NCBI RefSeq assembly: GCF_000613305.1
Contig: NZ_BAIO01000002.1
Coordinates: 1-42,727 of the forward strand
Direction: 5' to 3'
DNA: 42,727 nt
Source: Komagataeibacter kakiaceti JCM 25156
Lineage (GTDB): Bacteria; Pseudomonadota; Alphaproteobacteria; Acetobacterales; Acetobacteraceae
Part shown: positions 1 to 9,418 of the stretch, one piece after another
Numbering within the stretch: position 1 is the stretch's first letter
How the letters are laid out: each line of letters begins with the position of its first letter
Position numbers and translations under genes: made by a program
Notes under the pieces: generated by a model
What the model saw: only the letters and a program-made list of their open reading frames with translations
Database searches by the model: none
Told to the model about the DNA's origin: nothing

Positions 1-1
1 T

Positions 2-442
2 TCGAGCGGTGGTTCGGGCTATGCCACCGCCCCGGCGGTCACCCTGTCCGGTGGCGGCGGGACGGGGGCCACAGCGACGGCCACGGTGGAAAACGGCGTT
101 GTCACGGGCATTACGGTCACCAACGGGGGTTCGGGATATGCATCCGCGCCCACGGTCTCGATTGCAGCCCCCGCCGATCCGACGATGGATGTGGCCGTGC
201 AGATTTCGCAGGACGGGGCGGACTGGGACACGCTTGAGGAATTCCCCGGCATCGACCTGACCGTGCTGAGCCAGCGCACGCCCTTCCTCGTGCGCGCCAA
301 GCCCGCGTTTTCCAACACGCTCTACCGCTACATGCGCCTGACCTACACGGCGTCCGTGGCACTTGACGCGGGCACGGTGACGGCTGGCATCAATCTGGAT
401 GTTCCCGCGAACGTCCCCTATCCCCGCAACTACGTGGCGTGA
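2..442 (+). CDS. Phage capsid cement/decoration-like protein, 3' part
   Basis: The reading frame is open from the window edge, so the 5' end lies outside. The visible 146 residues fall in two parts. The first third carries two copies of a glycine-rich NGGSGY-x-x-AP-x-V repeat (about residues 2-15 and 40-53), a motif seen in many phage and surface beta-structured proteins. The remainder, ending in VPYPRNYVA, resembles the Bbp16-type capsid cement proteins of BPP-1-like podoviruses. Position just upstream of the tail tube genes agrees with a capsid-associated protein. The family assignment is from recalled resemblance only; the repeats could instead belong to a separate inserted domain. Confidence 0.55.
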   Translation, partial: SSGGSGYATAPAVTLSGGGGTGATATATVENGVVTGITVTNGGSGYASAPTVSIAAPADPTMDVAVQISQDGADWDTLEEFPGIDLTVLSQRTPFLVRAKPAFSNTLYRYMRLTYTASVALDAGTVTAGINLDVPANVPYPRNYVA

Positions 443-450
443 GGCGTATC

Positions 451-669
451 ATGGCGAAATACAAGGTTCTCACCCGCAGCTACATCGGCGGCAAGATCAG
501 GGAAGCGGGGGAAGTCATCGAGTATGGTGGCAACCCCGGTTCAAACCTGGAACCGATGGATGCCGCTGCCGAAAAGAAGCGGGCCGAATACCAGAAGCTG
601 GTCGGCCAGCGCATCAGCGCGTCCGATCCCCGTTTCATCGCCACGATGATCGAAAAACAGGGCCAGTAA
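451..669 (+). CDS. Small phage protein of unknown function
   Basis: A 72-residue basic protein starting MAKYKVLTRSYIGG. I chose the ATG at 451 because a GAGG Shine-Dalgarno lies six bases upstream at 441-444, inside the stop region of the previous gene; an in-frame GTG at 439 is less likely. It sits between the capsid cement-like gene and the tail tube gene, and the tight spacing indicates a single late operon. Small proteins in this position in podovirus late operons are often head completion or minor structural factors, but nothing in this sequence identifies a function. Confidence 0.7.
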   Translation: MAKYKVLTRSYIGGKIREAGEVIEYGGNPGSNLEPMDAAAEKKRAEYQKLVGQRISASDPRFIATMIEKQGQ

Positions 670-679
670 GGGCCGCGCC

Positions 680-1638
680 GTGACCACGCAGATCGATCTG
701 TGCAATGCGGCGCTGCTGCGGGCGGGAACGCGCAGCACGATCACGTCGCTGACGGATGGATCGGCCGAGGCGACCGCCTGCAATGCGTTCTGGCAGATGT
801 GCCTTGATACGCTGCTCTCGGCCTATCAATGGCGTTTCTGCCGCGTTACGGCCACGGGCGAGGGAGCGGCCAGCACGGACCCGCAATGGCGCTACGAGTT
901 CCAGCGTCCATCCGATTGCGTGACGGTGCATGCGGTCCTGTCCGCGCGGATGCCGCGTCATCCCCCGATGGACCGACAGGCCCGGAACGCGCTGTTCCAC
1001 GCCGCACTGCCATTTGGTGAGGGCGTGGGGACGGCCGGCACGGACACGACCGGGCCGGTCATCCGCACCAACCATGCCAGTGTGCAGGTGCAGTATGTCT
1101 CCAACGCGCAGCCCATTGACAACTGGCGCCAGCAGTTCCGCGAGGCGTTCACATGGGCGCTGGCGGCCGAGATCGCCATTGCTGTAACAGGCAACGGCGA
1201 GATCGCGGCCAGATGCGCGGCATGGCCGCACAGACATTGCAGCAGGCCATGCAGGCCGATCAGGTGATCGAGCAGCAGAATACCGACTACGTGCCCGACT
1301 GGATCAGGGTGCGCGGCATGGCGGCGCTGCGCGATGAATGGCGGCCGATCCGGTCGGTGAACGAGACTTTCCCCGGCGGCTTTATCGTGGGCGACAGCGC
1401 GGCAGCCAGCCCGACGCCTGCTTACCTGACGCCTGCGGATACACTGAACGGCGTGCCGGATGCGGGCATACCCGTCAGGGCCATCGCCAACCGCGACAGT
1501 CAGTATATCCCGGCCACGACACCGGACAGCCGCATTGGGATCCTCGCCATTGGCGGTAGCCCTGTCGGCTGGCGCAGGCCATACCACAATGCAATCTCCC
1601 TGGGGAATGAACCAGGGGGCGGAGAAACCGAAGAATGA
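680..1638 (+). CDS. Tail tubular protein A-like (T7 gp11 type) with C-terminal extension, frameshifted
   Basis: The GTG start gives MTTQIDLCNAALLRAGTRS, followed by a region with conserved Cys, Trp and Arg spacing typical of T7 gp11/TTPA-like head-tail adaptors. The frame breaks near 1205, where gcggcc appears to have lost one G. Restoring it joins the N-terminal part to QMRGMAAQTLQQAM and on to a stop at 1636-1638, about 319 residues in total. TTPA-like proteins are usually near 200 residues, so roughly the last 100 form an extension with the motif TTPDSRIG and GWRRPYHN. That extension recurs, degraded, upstream of the second spike at 24245-24543. The stop overlaps the spike start (ATGA). 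Confidence 0.7.
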
Positions 1639-3415
1639 AACGTTTCCTCCTGGCTGTGCTATGCCTTGTCTGCATGACCGCGCAGGGGCGGGCACAGTCC
1701 TTTCCGGACTGGCACCAGAATTACATTCCGACAGTGAAGGAGTGGCAGGACTGGTGGGCACGGAAACTTGACATCAACGGAGATGGCTCGGGCCTGAAGT
1801 GGGGGAATTACAGCCTCCCCGACCTTCTTGATACCAAGGTAGACGTGTCAGGGGGAAAATCGACAGGACAGACCCTGACGACGCCCACGATTTCCGGCGG
1901 CCAGTCGGTCAACCAGACCCTCACGACGCCGACCGTCACGAACGGCGCGATTACGGCGGCATCGTTTACCTGCCAGAATGCCGCCGCCTGTGTGCTGTCC
2001 ACACTTATACAGTATTCGCCCTCATGGGCGCAGGCGACCGAGCGCACGTTGCTGCTCAGGCTTGAGGATACCGTGAGCGTCAAGGACTTCGGGGCCAAGG
2101 GGGATGGTGTCACAAACGATGACGCCGCCATCCAGAATGCGCTTGCGGCGATCTGCGCGCGCAGCCCGAACCCCGGCGGTGAACTGTTCTTCCCGGCGGG
2201 GGATTATGTCGTTTCCGCTGCTACCGGTCATTCCATCCCGTGCCCGGGCGTGACCATTCGCGGCACTGGCGGCGGCGCGCACCAGCCGGGGGGAAGCCGT
2301 TTTCTGGTGCAGGGAAGTGGAAGCGCCTCCCTGTTCCAGTTCAACGCGCCGTTGCAGGGCCTGTATTTTTACGGTGGGCGCGTCACTTCGGTGGCGTTCA
2401 GTTTCGCGAATACGACTGAGGCGGTGACCCAGACCGGGTATGCGGTTGAGTTCGACCACTGCGCCGGTTGTTTGGTGGATCACGTATATTCGTGGGGTGC
2501 GTTCAATCTGTTCAAGGCGTATTCCGGCTTCAAGAACAGGTTCCATGACTTTTATGGCGCGCAGATGGCGTCTTCCGCCGCGCTGGATGGCGGGTATGCC
2601 GTCACTTTTACGGGCGATTACTGCACGGCCGGTCCTTCTGGCTGTGCGACGCGCGGGGACGTGACGGAGATATTCGATTTCCATGTGGATGAAATGCTGT
2701 CTTCGGATACAGGGTTTGTGCCCGGAAGCTGCATCCACATATCCGGCTTTGCCGCGACGACATGGATTCGCAATGGCACATGCAACCAGTCCCATATCGG
2801 GGTTAACATTGATTGCCCCTCTCCGATCTCGATAGGGGAGTGCCCGCAGTTCATCCACATCGATCGCCTGGAAACCGAGATAAACGCGATGACCAACCCC
2901 AGCGGGTCGACATGTCTGGTGGGGACCGATCTGGTGCATCTGGAGGCATATTCGTTCCAGTGCTTCGGCTACAACAAGCCCCAGAACCTGATCCGGCTAT
3001 CTGCTTCGGGCGCTTTCAACGGCGTGGGGCATGTCGAGTTTTATGGCGGCAAGGTCGAAGGCGCGGCGGCGTCGTGCGTCACGGCCGCGTGAAGGATTTC
3101 AAGTTCATTGGCGGCGATATCATGGGGTGCAACCAGAGCGGGGGGACATACTCCGCAACGGCGGATACCTTTGGCATCCTGCTTCAGATGCAGGCGGATG
3201 GCGTAGGGGCCGACTCCGGTTCCTTCGTGGTCACCGGCGTCAATTTCTGTGGCGGCGCGGATGAAACCAACCCCACGACAATGGGCGCGGCCCGCATCGA
3301 CCTCAAGGTGGCTTATGGCGCCATCACGGGCAATGTGTTCCGGGGGTGCGCCGGGGGTGTTGCGGACAATTCCACGGAAGCGGTGAACGTAACCGCCAAC
3401 AACACGGGGCCGTGA
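1635..3415 (+). CDS. Tail spike with pectate-lyase-like beta-helix, copy 1, frameshifted
   Basis: The protein begins with a Sec-like signal peptide (MKRFLLAVLCLVCMTAQGRA-QS). Residues 30-95 form a linker or virion-attachment segment containing EWQDWWARKLD and two repeats of GG-x-S-x-x-QTLTTPT. From about residue 146 comes VSVKDFGAKGDGVTNDDAAI, the signature of the Pectate_lyase_3 beta-helix family, then a Cys- and Gly-rich beta-helix. One base is missing near 3087, inside gccgcgtgaag. The paralogue at 24540-26127 is continuous at this point and confirms the repair, which extends the protein to TGP-stop at 3415. It is inserted between the two tail tube genes. The likely role is binding or depolymerising host exopolysaccharide; substrate unknown. 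Confidence 0.75.
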
Positions 3416-3419
3416 CGGT

Positions 3420-5543
3420 ATGGCCCCGCAATCTCCATCCGGCCCCAGGCCCGCCATCGCCTGTCGGCAGGCATTCGCGGCAGGAATCATTTCACCCATG
3501 CTGCGCTTCCGTTCAGATATGGAAAAGTGGCAGACAGGAGCATGCCAGTTGACGAACTTCTTTGTCCATGTGCAGGGCGGGGCGAGCAACCGGTCCGGAA
3601 TGCAGTTCATCGGCGCGGTGAAGGATGTGGCCAATCTGCCCCGGCTTGTGCCCTTCATCTACAATAACACACAGTCCTATGTGCTGGAGATGGGGGGCGG
3701 CTACATCCGTTTCATTTCCGATGGCGCGTACCTGACCAATACGGATGGCAGCCTGTATGAGGTTGCAACGCCCTATGCCGTGGCGGATGTCTGGAATATC
3801 CGGTGGGTGCAGTCGGCGGATGTGCTGACCATCGCGCACCCGTCCTATCCGCTCTATAATCTCTCGCGCGGCGGGGAGACGGACTGGACGCTTTCCGAAA
3901 TCTCGTTCGCCGCGGGCATAGCGGCGCCTGCCGGCGTCAGCGCCGCAGCCACGAACGGAAATGCGGGGAATACCGGAACGACGCCGGGCATTTCGTCCGT
4001 CACCTATGATTATGTGGTGACGGCGGTCTCCATCGCGCTGAACAGTGAAAGCAATGTCTCGGCCACAGCTTCGGTCACGAACTACAATATCGGCTATTAC
4101 ACCGAATACGGGAACTACAATACCGTTGACTGGGCGGCTGTTTCCGGTGCGGATTATTACAACATCTACCGCAAATATGCCGGTTCCTATGGACTGATCG
4201 GCTCGACAACCGACCTGACCTTTCAGGATGCCGATTATGAGCCGGATACGGCGATCGGTCCCCCCACGCATGAAGACCCGTTCAGCGGCAATAACCCGGC
4301 CTGTGTGTCCTATTTCCAGCAGCGCCGGGTGTTTGGGGGATCGGCATCCGACCCGCAGACCATCTGGATGACGCGCTCGGGCAACTATACCAACATGGAC
4401 GTGGCCAACCCCGTCAAGGATGACGATGCCATCACGGCGACCATCGCGTCGCAGCAGGTCAACCAGATCAGGCATATCGTGCCGATGGCGGATCTGATCA
4501 TCTTCACGGCGGGAAGCGTATGGAAAGTCAGCGGCGGCGATGCGGGCAAGGTTATCACGCCCGGGAATGTGACGGTTACGCCGCAGATGTTCGTGGGGGC
4601 GGCCGATACCCTGCCGCTGCCCATCGACCAGGACGTGCTGTTCGTTGAAAGCAAGGGCAGCCATGTCCGCGACCTGCAGTATGATTATTATGCCGCCGTC
4701 TATAATGGCACCGACCTTTCGGTTCTGGCTGACCATCTTTTCTATGGATACACCATAGACGACTGGCGGTTCGCGCAGTTCCCGTTCAATATCGTGTGGG
4801 CCGTCCGCTCGGACGGGACGCTGCTGGGCCTGACCTACCTGAAGGAACAGCAGATATGGGCATGGCACCAGCACACCACGACCAATGGAAAGTTCAGGGC
4901 CGTCACGGTCGTTCCTGAAGAAACCGAGAACGGTGTGGTGGAGGATACCGCCTATTTCGTGGTTGAACGCACGATCAACGGCGAGAGCGTGGCCTATGTC
5001 GAGCGCCTGCGCACACGCCAGCTTGGCGCGGCCAACAGCGACATCACGAAGTCATGGTTCGTGGATGCCGGGCTGCAATACACCGGCGCGCCCGTCAGCA
5101 CGGTATCGGGGCTGTCCCATCTTGAAGGAGAGACCGTTTCCGCCTGCATTGATGGCAGGGGCTATACCGGCCTGACCGTCACGAACGGCGCGGTCATCCT
5201 GCCGGTGGCGGGCAGCACGGTCACGGTCGGGCTGCCAATCACGGCGCACCTGCAATCCCTGCCGCTGGACCTTGGCCAGCCACCCCAGTTCAGCCGCCGC
5301 AAGCGGGTCAGCAAGATCTACACCACGCTCTACAATACGGCGGGCATCGAGGTCTCGACTGATGGCGGCACGCGCACGCGACCGGTCGGGAGCGCGGCCA
5401 CATCCGGAACCCTGTCGTCGGACGTGCAGTTCGTCATTCCCGCGGCGAACTGGGACCAGTATGGCAAGATCGATGTGTTCCAGAATTACCCGCTGCCCTG
5501 CACGGTGACGGGTCTGGATGTGGATGTCGAGGTCGGGAACTGA
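3420..5543 (+). CDS. Tail tubular protein B / nozzle-like protein (T7 gp12 type)
   Basis: An intact 707-residue protein. The N-terminus has the pattern FAAGIISPMLRFRSDMEKWQ followed by an L-T-N-F stretch and GG-S-N-R-S-G, which matches the start of gp12/TTPB and related podovirus tail nozzle proteins. The middle contains a fibronectin-like block (about residues 165-285, with VTYDYVVTAVS and YNIYRKYAGSYG). The region SYFQQRRVFGGSASDPQTIW and VLFVESKGSHVRDLQYDY is typical of the nozzle beta-propeller. TTPA and TTPB genes are normally adjacent; here the spike separates them. The start at 3420 follows the spike stop by four bases. Confidence 0.75.
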   Translation: MAPQSPSGPRPAIACRQAFAAGIISPMLRFRSDMEKWQTGACQLTNFFVHVQGGASNRSGMQFIGAVKDVANLPRLVPFIYNNTQSYVLEMGGGYIRFISDGAYLTNTDGSLYEVATPYAVADVWNIRWVQSADVLTIAHPSYPLYNLSRGGETDWTLSEISFAAGIAAPAGVSAAATNGNAGNTGTTPGISSVTYDYVVTAVSIALNSESNVSATASVTNYNIGYYTEYGNYNTVDWAAVSGADYYNIYRKYAGSYGLIGSTTDLTFQDADYEPDTAIGPPTHEDPFSGNNPACVSYFQQRRVFGGSASDPQTIWMTRSGNYTNMDVANPVKDDDAITATIASQQVNQIRHIVPMADLIIFTAGSVWKVSGGDAGKVITPGNVTVTPQMFVGAADTLPLPIDQDVLFVESKGSHVRDLQYDYYAAVYNGTDLSVLADHLFYGYTIDDWRFAQFPFNIVWAVRSDGTLLGLTYLKEQQIWAWHQHTTTNGKFRAVTVVPEETENGVVEDTAYFVVERTINGESVAYVERLRTRQLGAANSDITKSWFVDAGLQYTGAPVSTVSGLSHLEGETVSACIDGRGYTGLTVTNGAVILPVAGSTVTVGLPITAHLQSLPLDLGQPPQFSRRKRVSKIYTTLYNTAGIEVSTDGGTRTRPVGSAATSGTLSSDVQFVIPAANWDQYGKIDVFQNYPLPCTVTGLDVDVEVGN

Positions 5544-5560
5544 TTACCGTCCGCGCCGCC

Positions 5561-5998
5561 GTGCCGGATGACGCGGACCTGATCGCGCCCATCCTGCGCC
5601 CTGCGGACCGGCAGGAGGTGGCGCGTACGTCACCCCTTCCGGTCGCCATGTCCATCCGCCACAGCATCGCGCATTCCGCCGTGGCCGCCGTCATGCTGGA
5701 TGATGACAGGCCGCTGGGCGTGTTCGGCCTGGTCGAGCCGGTGATGCTGGACCCGTCCATTGGTTGCCCGTGGATGATCGGCACCATGCACCTTGGCCGC
5801 CACCGAAAACTGTTCCTGCGCGAAACCCGGCGCTGGGTGGAGGAATGGCGGCGCACCCACACCGTACTAACAAACCGGGTGGATGCCCAATACGTGCAGG
5901 CCATCCGCTGGCTGCGCTGGCTCGGGTTCACCATCCATGACCCGGAGCCGGTTGGCGTTGGCGGTGCGCTGTTCTGCCGTGCCGAGATGAGGGGATGA
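5561..5998 (+). CDS. T7 gp13-like protein (DUF2833, GNAT-like fold)
   Basis: About 145 residues; the homologous-looking frame already opens at 5540 (ITVRAAVPDDADLIAPILR), overlapping the previous stop, so a CTG/ATT start or a lost base upstream is possible. GTG at 5561 is the first conventional start. The order LRPADRQE, a turn with DDDRPLGVFGLVEP, WMIGTMHLGR and FLRETRRW matches DUF2833, the family of T7 gp13 internal virion protein A, which has an acetyltransferase-like fold. It lies between the nozzle and the ejection proteins, as gp13 does in T7-like layouts. It also contains one copy of a 19-bp repeat (5857-5875). Confidence 0.6.
   Translation: MPDDADLIAPILRPADRQEVARTSPLPVAMSIRHSIAHSAVAAVMLDDDRPLGVFGLVEPVMLDPSIGCPWMIGTMHLGRHRKLFLRETRRWVEEWRRTHTVLTNRVDAQYVQAIRWLRWLGFTIHDPEPVGVGGALFCRAEMRG
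5857..5875 (+). repeat. 19-bp direct repeat, copy 1
   Basis: The 19-mer ccacaccgtactaacaaac occurs here inside the gp13-like gene and again, perfectly, at 20168-20186 in the leader of the lysis cassette. Flanking bases differ, so it is not part of a larger duplication. Confidence 0.7.
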
Positions 5999-5999
5999 C

Positions 6000-6599
6000 A
6001 TGGGTGTCGCATCGGCCGGGCTGGGTGCAGCCGGGTCACTCTTTGGTGGTGTAGGCTCGATCCTTGGCGGCATATCGGAGGCCAGCCAGGACAGATACGA
6101 AGCCCGCATCGCCCAGCAGAACGCCAACATGGCGGGAAACGATGCCGATGTGGCGCTGGATCAGGGCGATGTGGCGGCCCAGCGCGCCTATCAGGAGGGG
6201 GCGCAACGTCTTGGCGCGCAGCGTGCGCAGATGGCGGCCAATGGCACGGTCCTGAACGGTGGTTCCGATCTGGATGTACAGAACGCCATCGCCATGACCA
6301 CGGGGCAGAATGTGGCGGGCATCCAGTATAACGCCAATGCCCGCGCGCTGGATTACCGCAATCAGGTGGTCAATTTCGATAACGAGGCGGCAGCGGACAG
6401 GAAGGCCGCCAGTTCCGCCATATTTGGCGGCGCGATGGGGGCGGCCGGAAGCCTGATCGGTGGCGCCAGCCAGTTCGCGGACAGGTGGGATGACATGAAG
6501 GACATGGGCGCGCTTGAGGGAAGCGGCACCAGTAGTGCCGGACAGTCGTGGAATAACTGGGCACAGCGGTATTCCAACTATGCCGGGGGCGTTGGCTGA
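6000..6599 (+). CDS. Internal virion protein, T7 gp14-like
   Basis: A 199-residue protein starting MGVASAGLGAAGSLFGGVGS, a Gly/Ala-rich hydrophobic helix typical of small podovirus ejection proteins that enter the host membrane (T7 gp14, P22 gp7 type). It continues with a long Gln/Ala-rich helical region (residues 25-125) and a second Gly/Ala-rich stretch, FGGAMGAAGSLIGGASQF, near residues 142-160. The gene begins directly after the gp13-like stop, and its own stop overlaps the next start (TGATG). Function as an ejected pore or core protein is inferred from family position and composition. Confidence 0.65.
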   Translation: MGVASAGLGAAGSLFGGVGSILGGISEASQDRYEARIAQQNANMAGNDADVALDQGDVAAQRAYQEGAQRLGAQRAQMAANGTVLNGGSDLDVQNAIAMTTGQNVAGIQYNANARALDYRNQVVNFDNEAAADRKAASSAIFGGAMGAAGSLIGGASQFADRWDDMKDMGALEGSGTSSAGQSWNNWAQRYSNYAGGVG

Positions 6600-9418
6600 T
6601 GGCGGAGCCGGTTTTCAAGCCGGGCGGCGAACTGCCCGGCGAAATCCCCAATGGATACCTTGAGGCCAATGCCCGGCCCGGCGCGTTCGGCAGCAACATT
6701 GCCGAAGGGTTCTCCCGCATTGGCGAGGGGATGGGTCAGGCATCCGACAATCTGCAGCAGATTGCCCAGCGTCGGGCGCAGCAGACCAACATGCTCGCGC
6801 TCAATTCCGCCAACAATATCCATCAGGCAGCCGTGCAGAAGATCATGTATGGCGATCCGGACGATCAGGAGAATTATCCGGGCTTCCTGAACCTGAAAGG
6901 GCAGCAGGCGGTCTCGGCTTATCCGCAGGTCCAGCAGCAACTGGATCAGGCGCAGAAAGATGCCGCCGGCACTCTGACAAATGAGGCGCAGTCCCGTCAG
7001 TTCACGATGGATAGCACGCGCTACCAGCAGATGATCAATGCCCAGGTTCTATCGCATGTCGGCCAGCAAACAGATGCATGGTCTGACAGGGAGGCGCAGG
7101 CACAGGCTGATAATGGCATCCAGATTGCGGCAGGCGACTACAAAAACCCGAGCGCGCTCAGTCTGGGATGGGGGCAGGCGCAGCGCGCAACGGTCAACCG
7201 GATGGTGGAGCAGGGCTTTAACCCGAACGATGTGGCTACTCACACCGCCGTACTGGCTGCCCATTCCAAATTCGTCAAGACAATCGCGCAGGCCCATCTG
7301 GCCGATAACGATGCGATCGGCGCGCAGGACTTCGTAAATGCCAACCGCGCCAATATGCCACAGCAGGACTGGGCCGAACTGACCCAGGGCCTGCAGCCGC
7401 ATGTCTGGCACCAGCAGGGGAAGATGGCCTACTACGCCGCCATGGGGCAGGCATCCGGAAACGTCTACGCCATTCCGAAGGGGAATAGCCCGGATGACAC
7501 GTTCTCTGGCATGGTCCACAACGAAAGCGGTGGCCACCAGATGGGGGCGGACGGCAAGCCGCTTACGTCCAGCAGGGGGGCGGTTGGTATGGCGCAGCTC
7601 ATGCCCGATACCGCCCGGCAGGTCGCGCAACAGTCCCCCCTTGGCTGGGATGAAAACAGGTTCAGGAACGATCCGAACTACAACCGTGCTCTCGGTCGGT
7701 TCTATTTCGACCAGCTATGCCAGAAGTATGGCGGCAACCAGACGCTGGCCTGCGCCGCGTATAACGCCGGGCCGGGCCGCGTTGACCAGTGGGTGAAGGA
7801 TATTGGCGACCCGCGCACCGGTGCCGTCAGCGATGCTGATTTCGTCGCGGCCATCCCGTTTGATGAAACCCGCAATTATGTCTCCCGCACGGGTGCGGCA
7901 CAGGCCGAACCCGGCGGCCCAACGTCCCGCATCCCTCCTGACTGGGATAAGGTGGCGCAGGGCATCGCCGCATCGCCCTATGATGACGAAGCCAAGGCGT
8001 ATGGCTATGAACTTATGCGGCAGGGCAAATCCATATGGGCGACAACCGCGTCATCCCATATGGCCGACATCAAGGACCGCTTTGCCGGGGCGAATGATGC
8101 CTACCTGCATGGGAACGATGTGCCCGATGCTCCGACTGATCAGGAAATAGACCAGTGGTTCCCGCCCGAGCAGGCCCAGCAGATGAAGGACAGCCTGAGC
8201 GCATCACGGCAGGCATCCGTAGCTACAACGGCACACGTTATGCCAGCCCGGCGGAGCGTGTCCGGACATTGCGTCAGGTGACAGACCTGACCGGTGCCGA
8301 TGCCCAAGATTACAAACAGCGCCAGCAGGTTGCAACACGCTATACGGCAATGGCGCAGGCCAATGAAAAATCCCTGCATGATGATCCGTGACCTATGTGG
8401 CCAATAGCCGGAAGTTCAGGCAGCCACGCAGCAGGCTCAACAGGCGCAGCAGTCGGGTGACGCAGCCCAGATCGCGCAGGCACAGCAGAACCTGTTCCGT
8501 GCCAGCAGCACAGTCCAGTCCCGCATGGGGGTGGCGCAGCCGCGCATCCTGACCAACGGCCAGATCTCCACCATTACGGATGGGCTGAGCCGCGTCCCAT
8601 CCGGAGAGGATCTGCGCCCGCGCTTTGCTCAACTCCGCCAGCAGTACGGGAACTATTATCCGCAGGTCATGGCTGAAGCCGTGCAGCATGGAAAGCTTGA
8701 TCCGGTCTATGGCGTCATGGGCGATATGACCGAACCGTCTCAGGTTCAGGCATCAGCCGATATGCATGCAGCCATGGGAATGAAGCTGGAGGACATGCAG
8801 AAATCAGCCGGGATGGAGGGTAAAAAATTACAGGCCGGTGCGAATGCTGATCCCATAGCAGATAGGTTGAATGCCTATCATCTGACCACCCTGAACACGG
8901 CAGGGGGTGACCAGCAGTATCGCGCCACGTATCAGGCAGTTCAGCGGCTGGCCACATTCTACGTCATGCATGGTCAGACTGCCCATACCGCCATCAGCAA
9001 TGCAGTCAATGGTCTGATTTACAACAAATACGATACATCCGGCACGATACGCTTCCCCAAGGGTCAGGTCTCCAAGTCTCAGGTTCTGACCGAGACGCGG
9101 GCCGCGCTGGACAACCTGAAACTGGGCGATCTGGCGCCCGTTCCGGGCAACGCGAACCTGACAACCGAAGATCGGCAGCGATATACCCTGTATGGGGCGA
9201 AATCCCTTGGACAATGGGTTCCGGATTATGCGACCCAAAACCTGTATCTCCAGATCCCTTCGCGCAACGGCGCTATCCCTTACACTGTCATAAGGAAGGA
9301 CGGTAAGCCTGTATCCGTCTCTATGGAAGGGATACGGCGCGGGGACTATTCCAGCCTCAATCCATATAGCGATACCGCCCTTGATCGGATGGAAGCCAGC
9401 CGGAAGGGAGCGAAGTAA
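6599..9418 (+). CDS. Internal virion protein with lytic transglycosylase domain, frameshifted
   Basis: About 940 residues once three single-base losses are restored (near 8213, 8388 and 8406, all at G/C runs). Residues 1-280 are Gln- and Ala-rich helices. An SLT lytic transglycosylase domain follows at about 298-395, with the HNESGG motif (probable catalytic Glu309), GAVGMAQLMPDTA and AAYNAGPGRV. The C-terminal part, downstream of the breaks, is again helical (VQAATQQAQQ, then FAQLRQQYGNYYPQV). In T7, such an ejected protein cuts peptidoglycan so that the genome can enter. The last frame ends at 9418, and the next gene starts immediately (TAATG). Confidence 0.75.

Noticed and set aside
1200..3090. 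Programmed ribosomal frameshifting in the tail genes
   Set aside because: No slippery heptamer at the breaks, and similar breaks occur in housekeeping genes.
3513..4874. 453-residue minus-strand ORF
   Set aside because: Lies wholly antisense to the intact nozzle gene; Arg/Gly/Asp-rich composition is typical of a shadow frame in GC-rich DNA.
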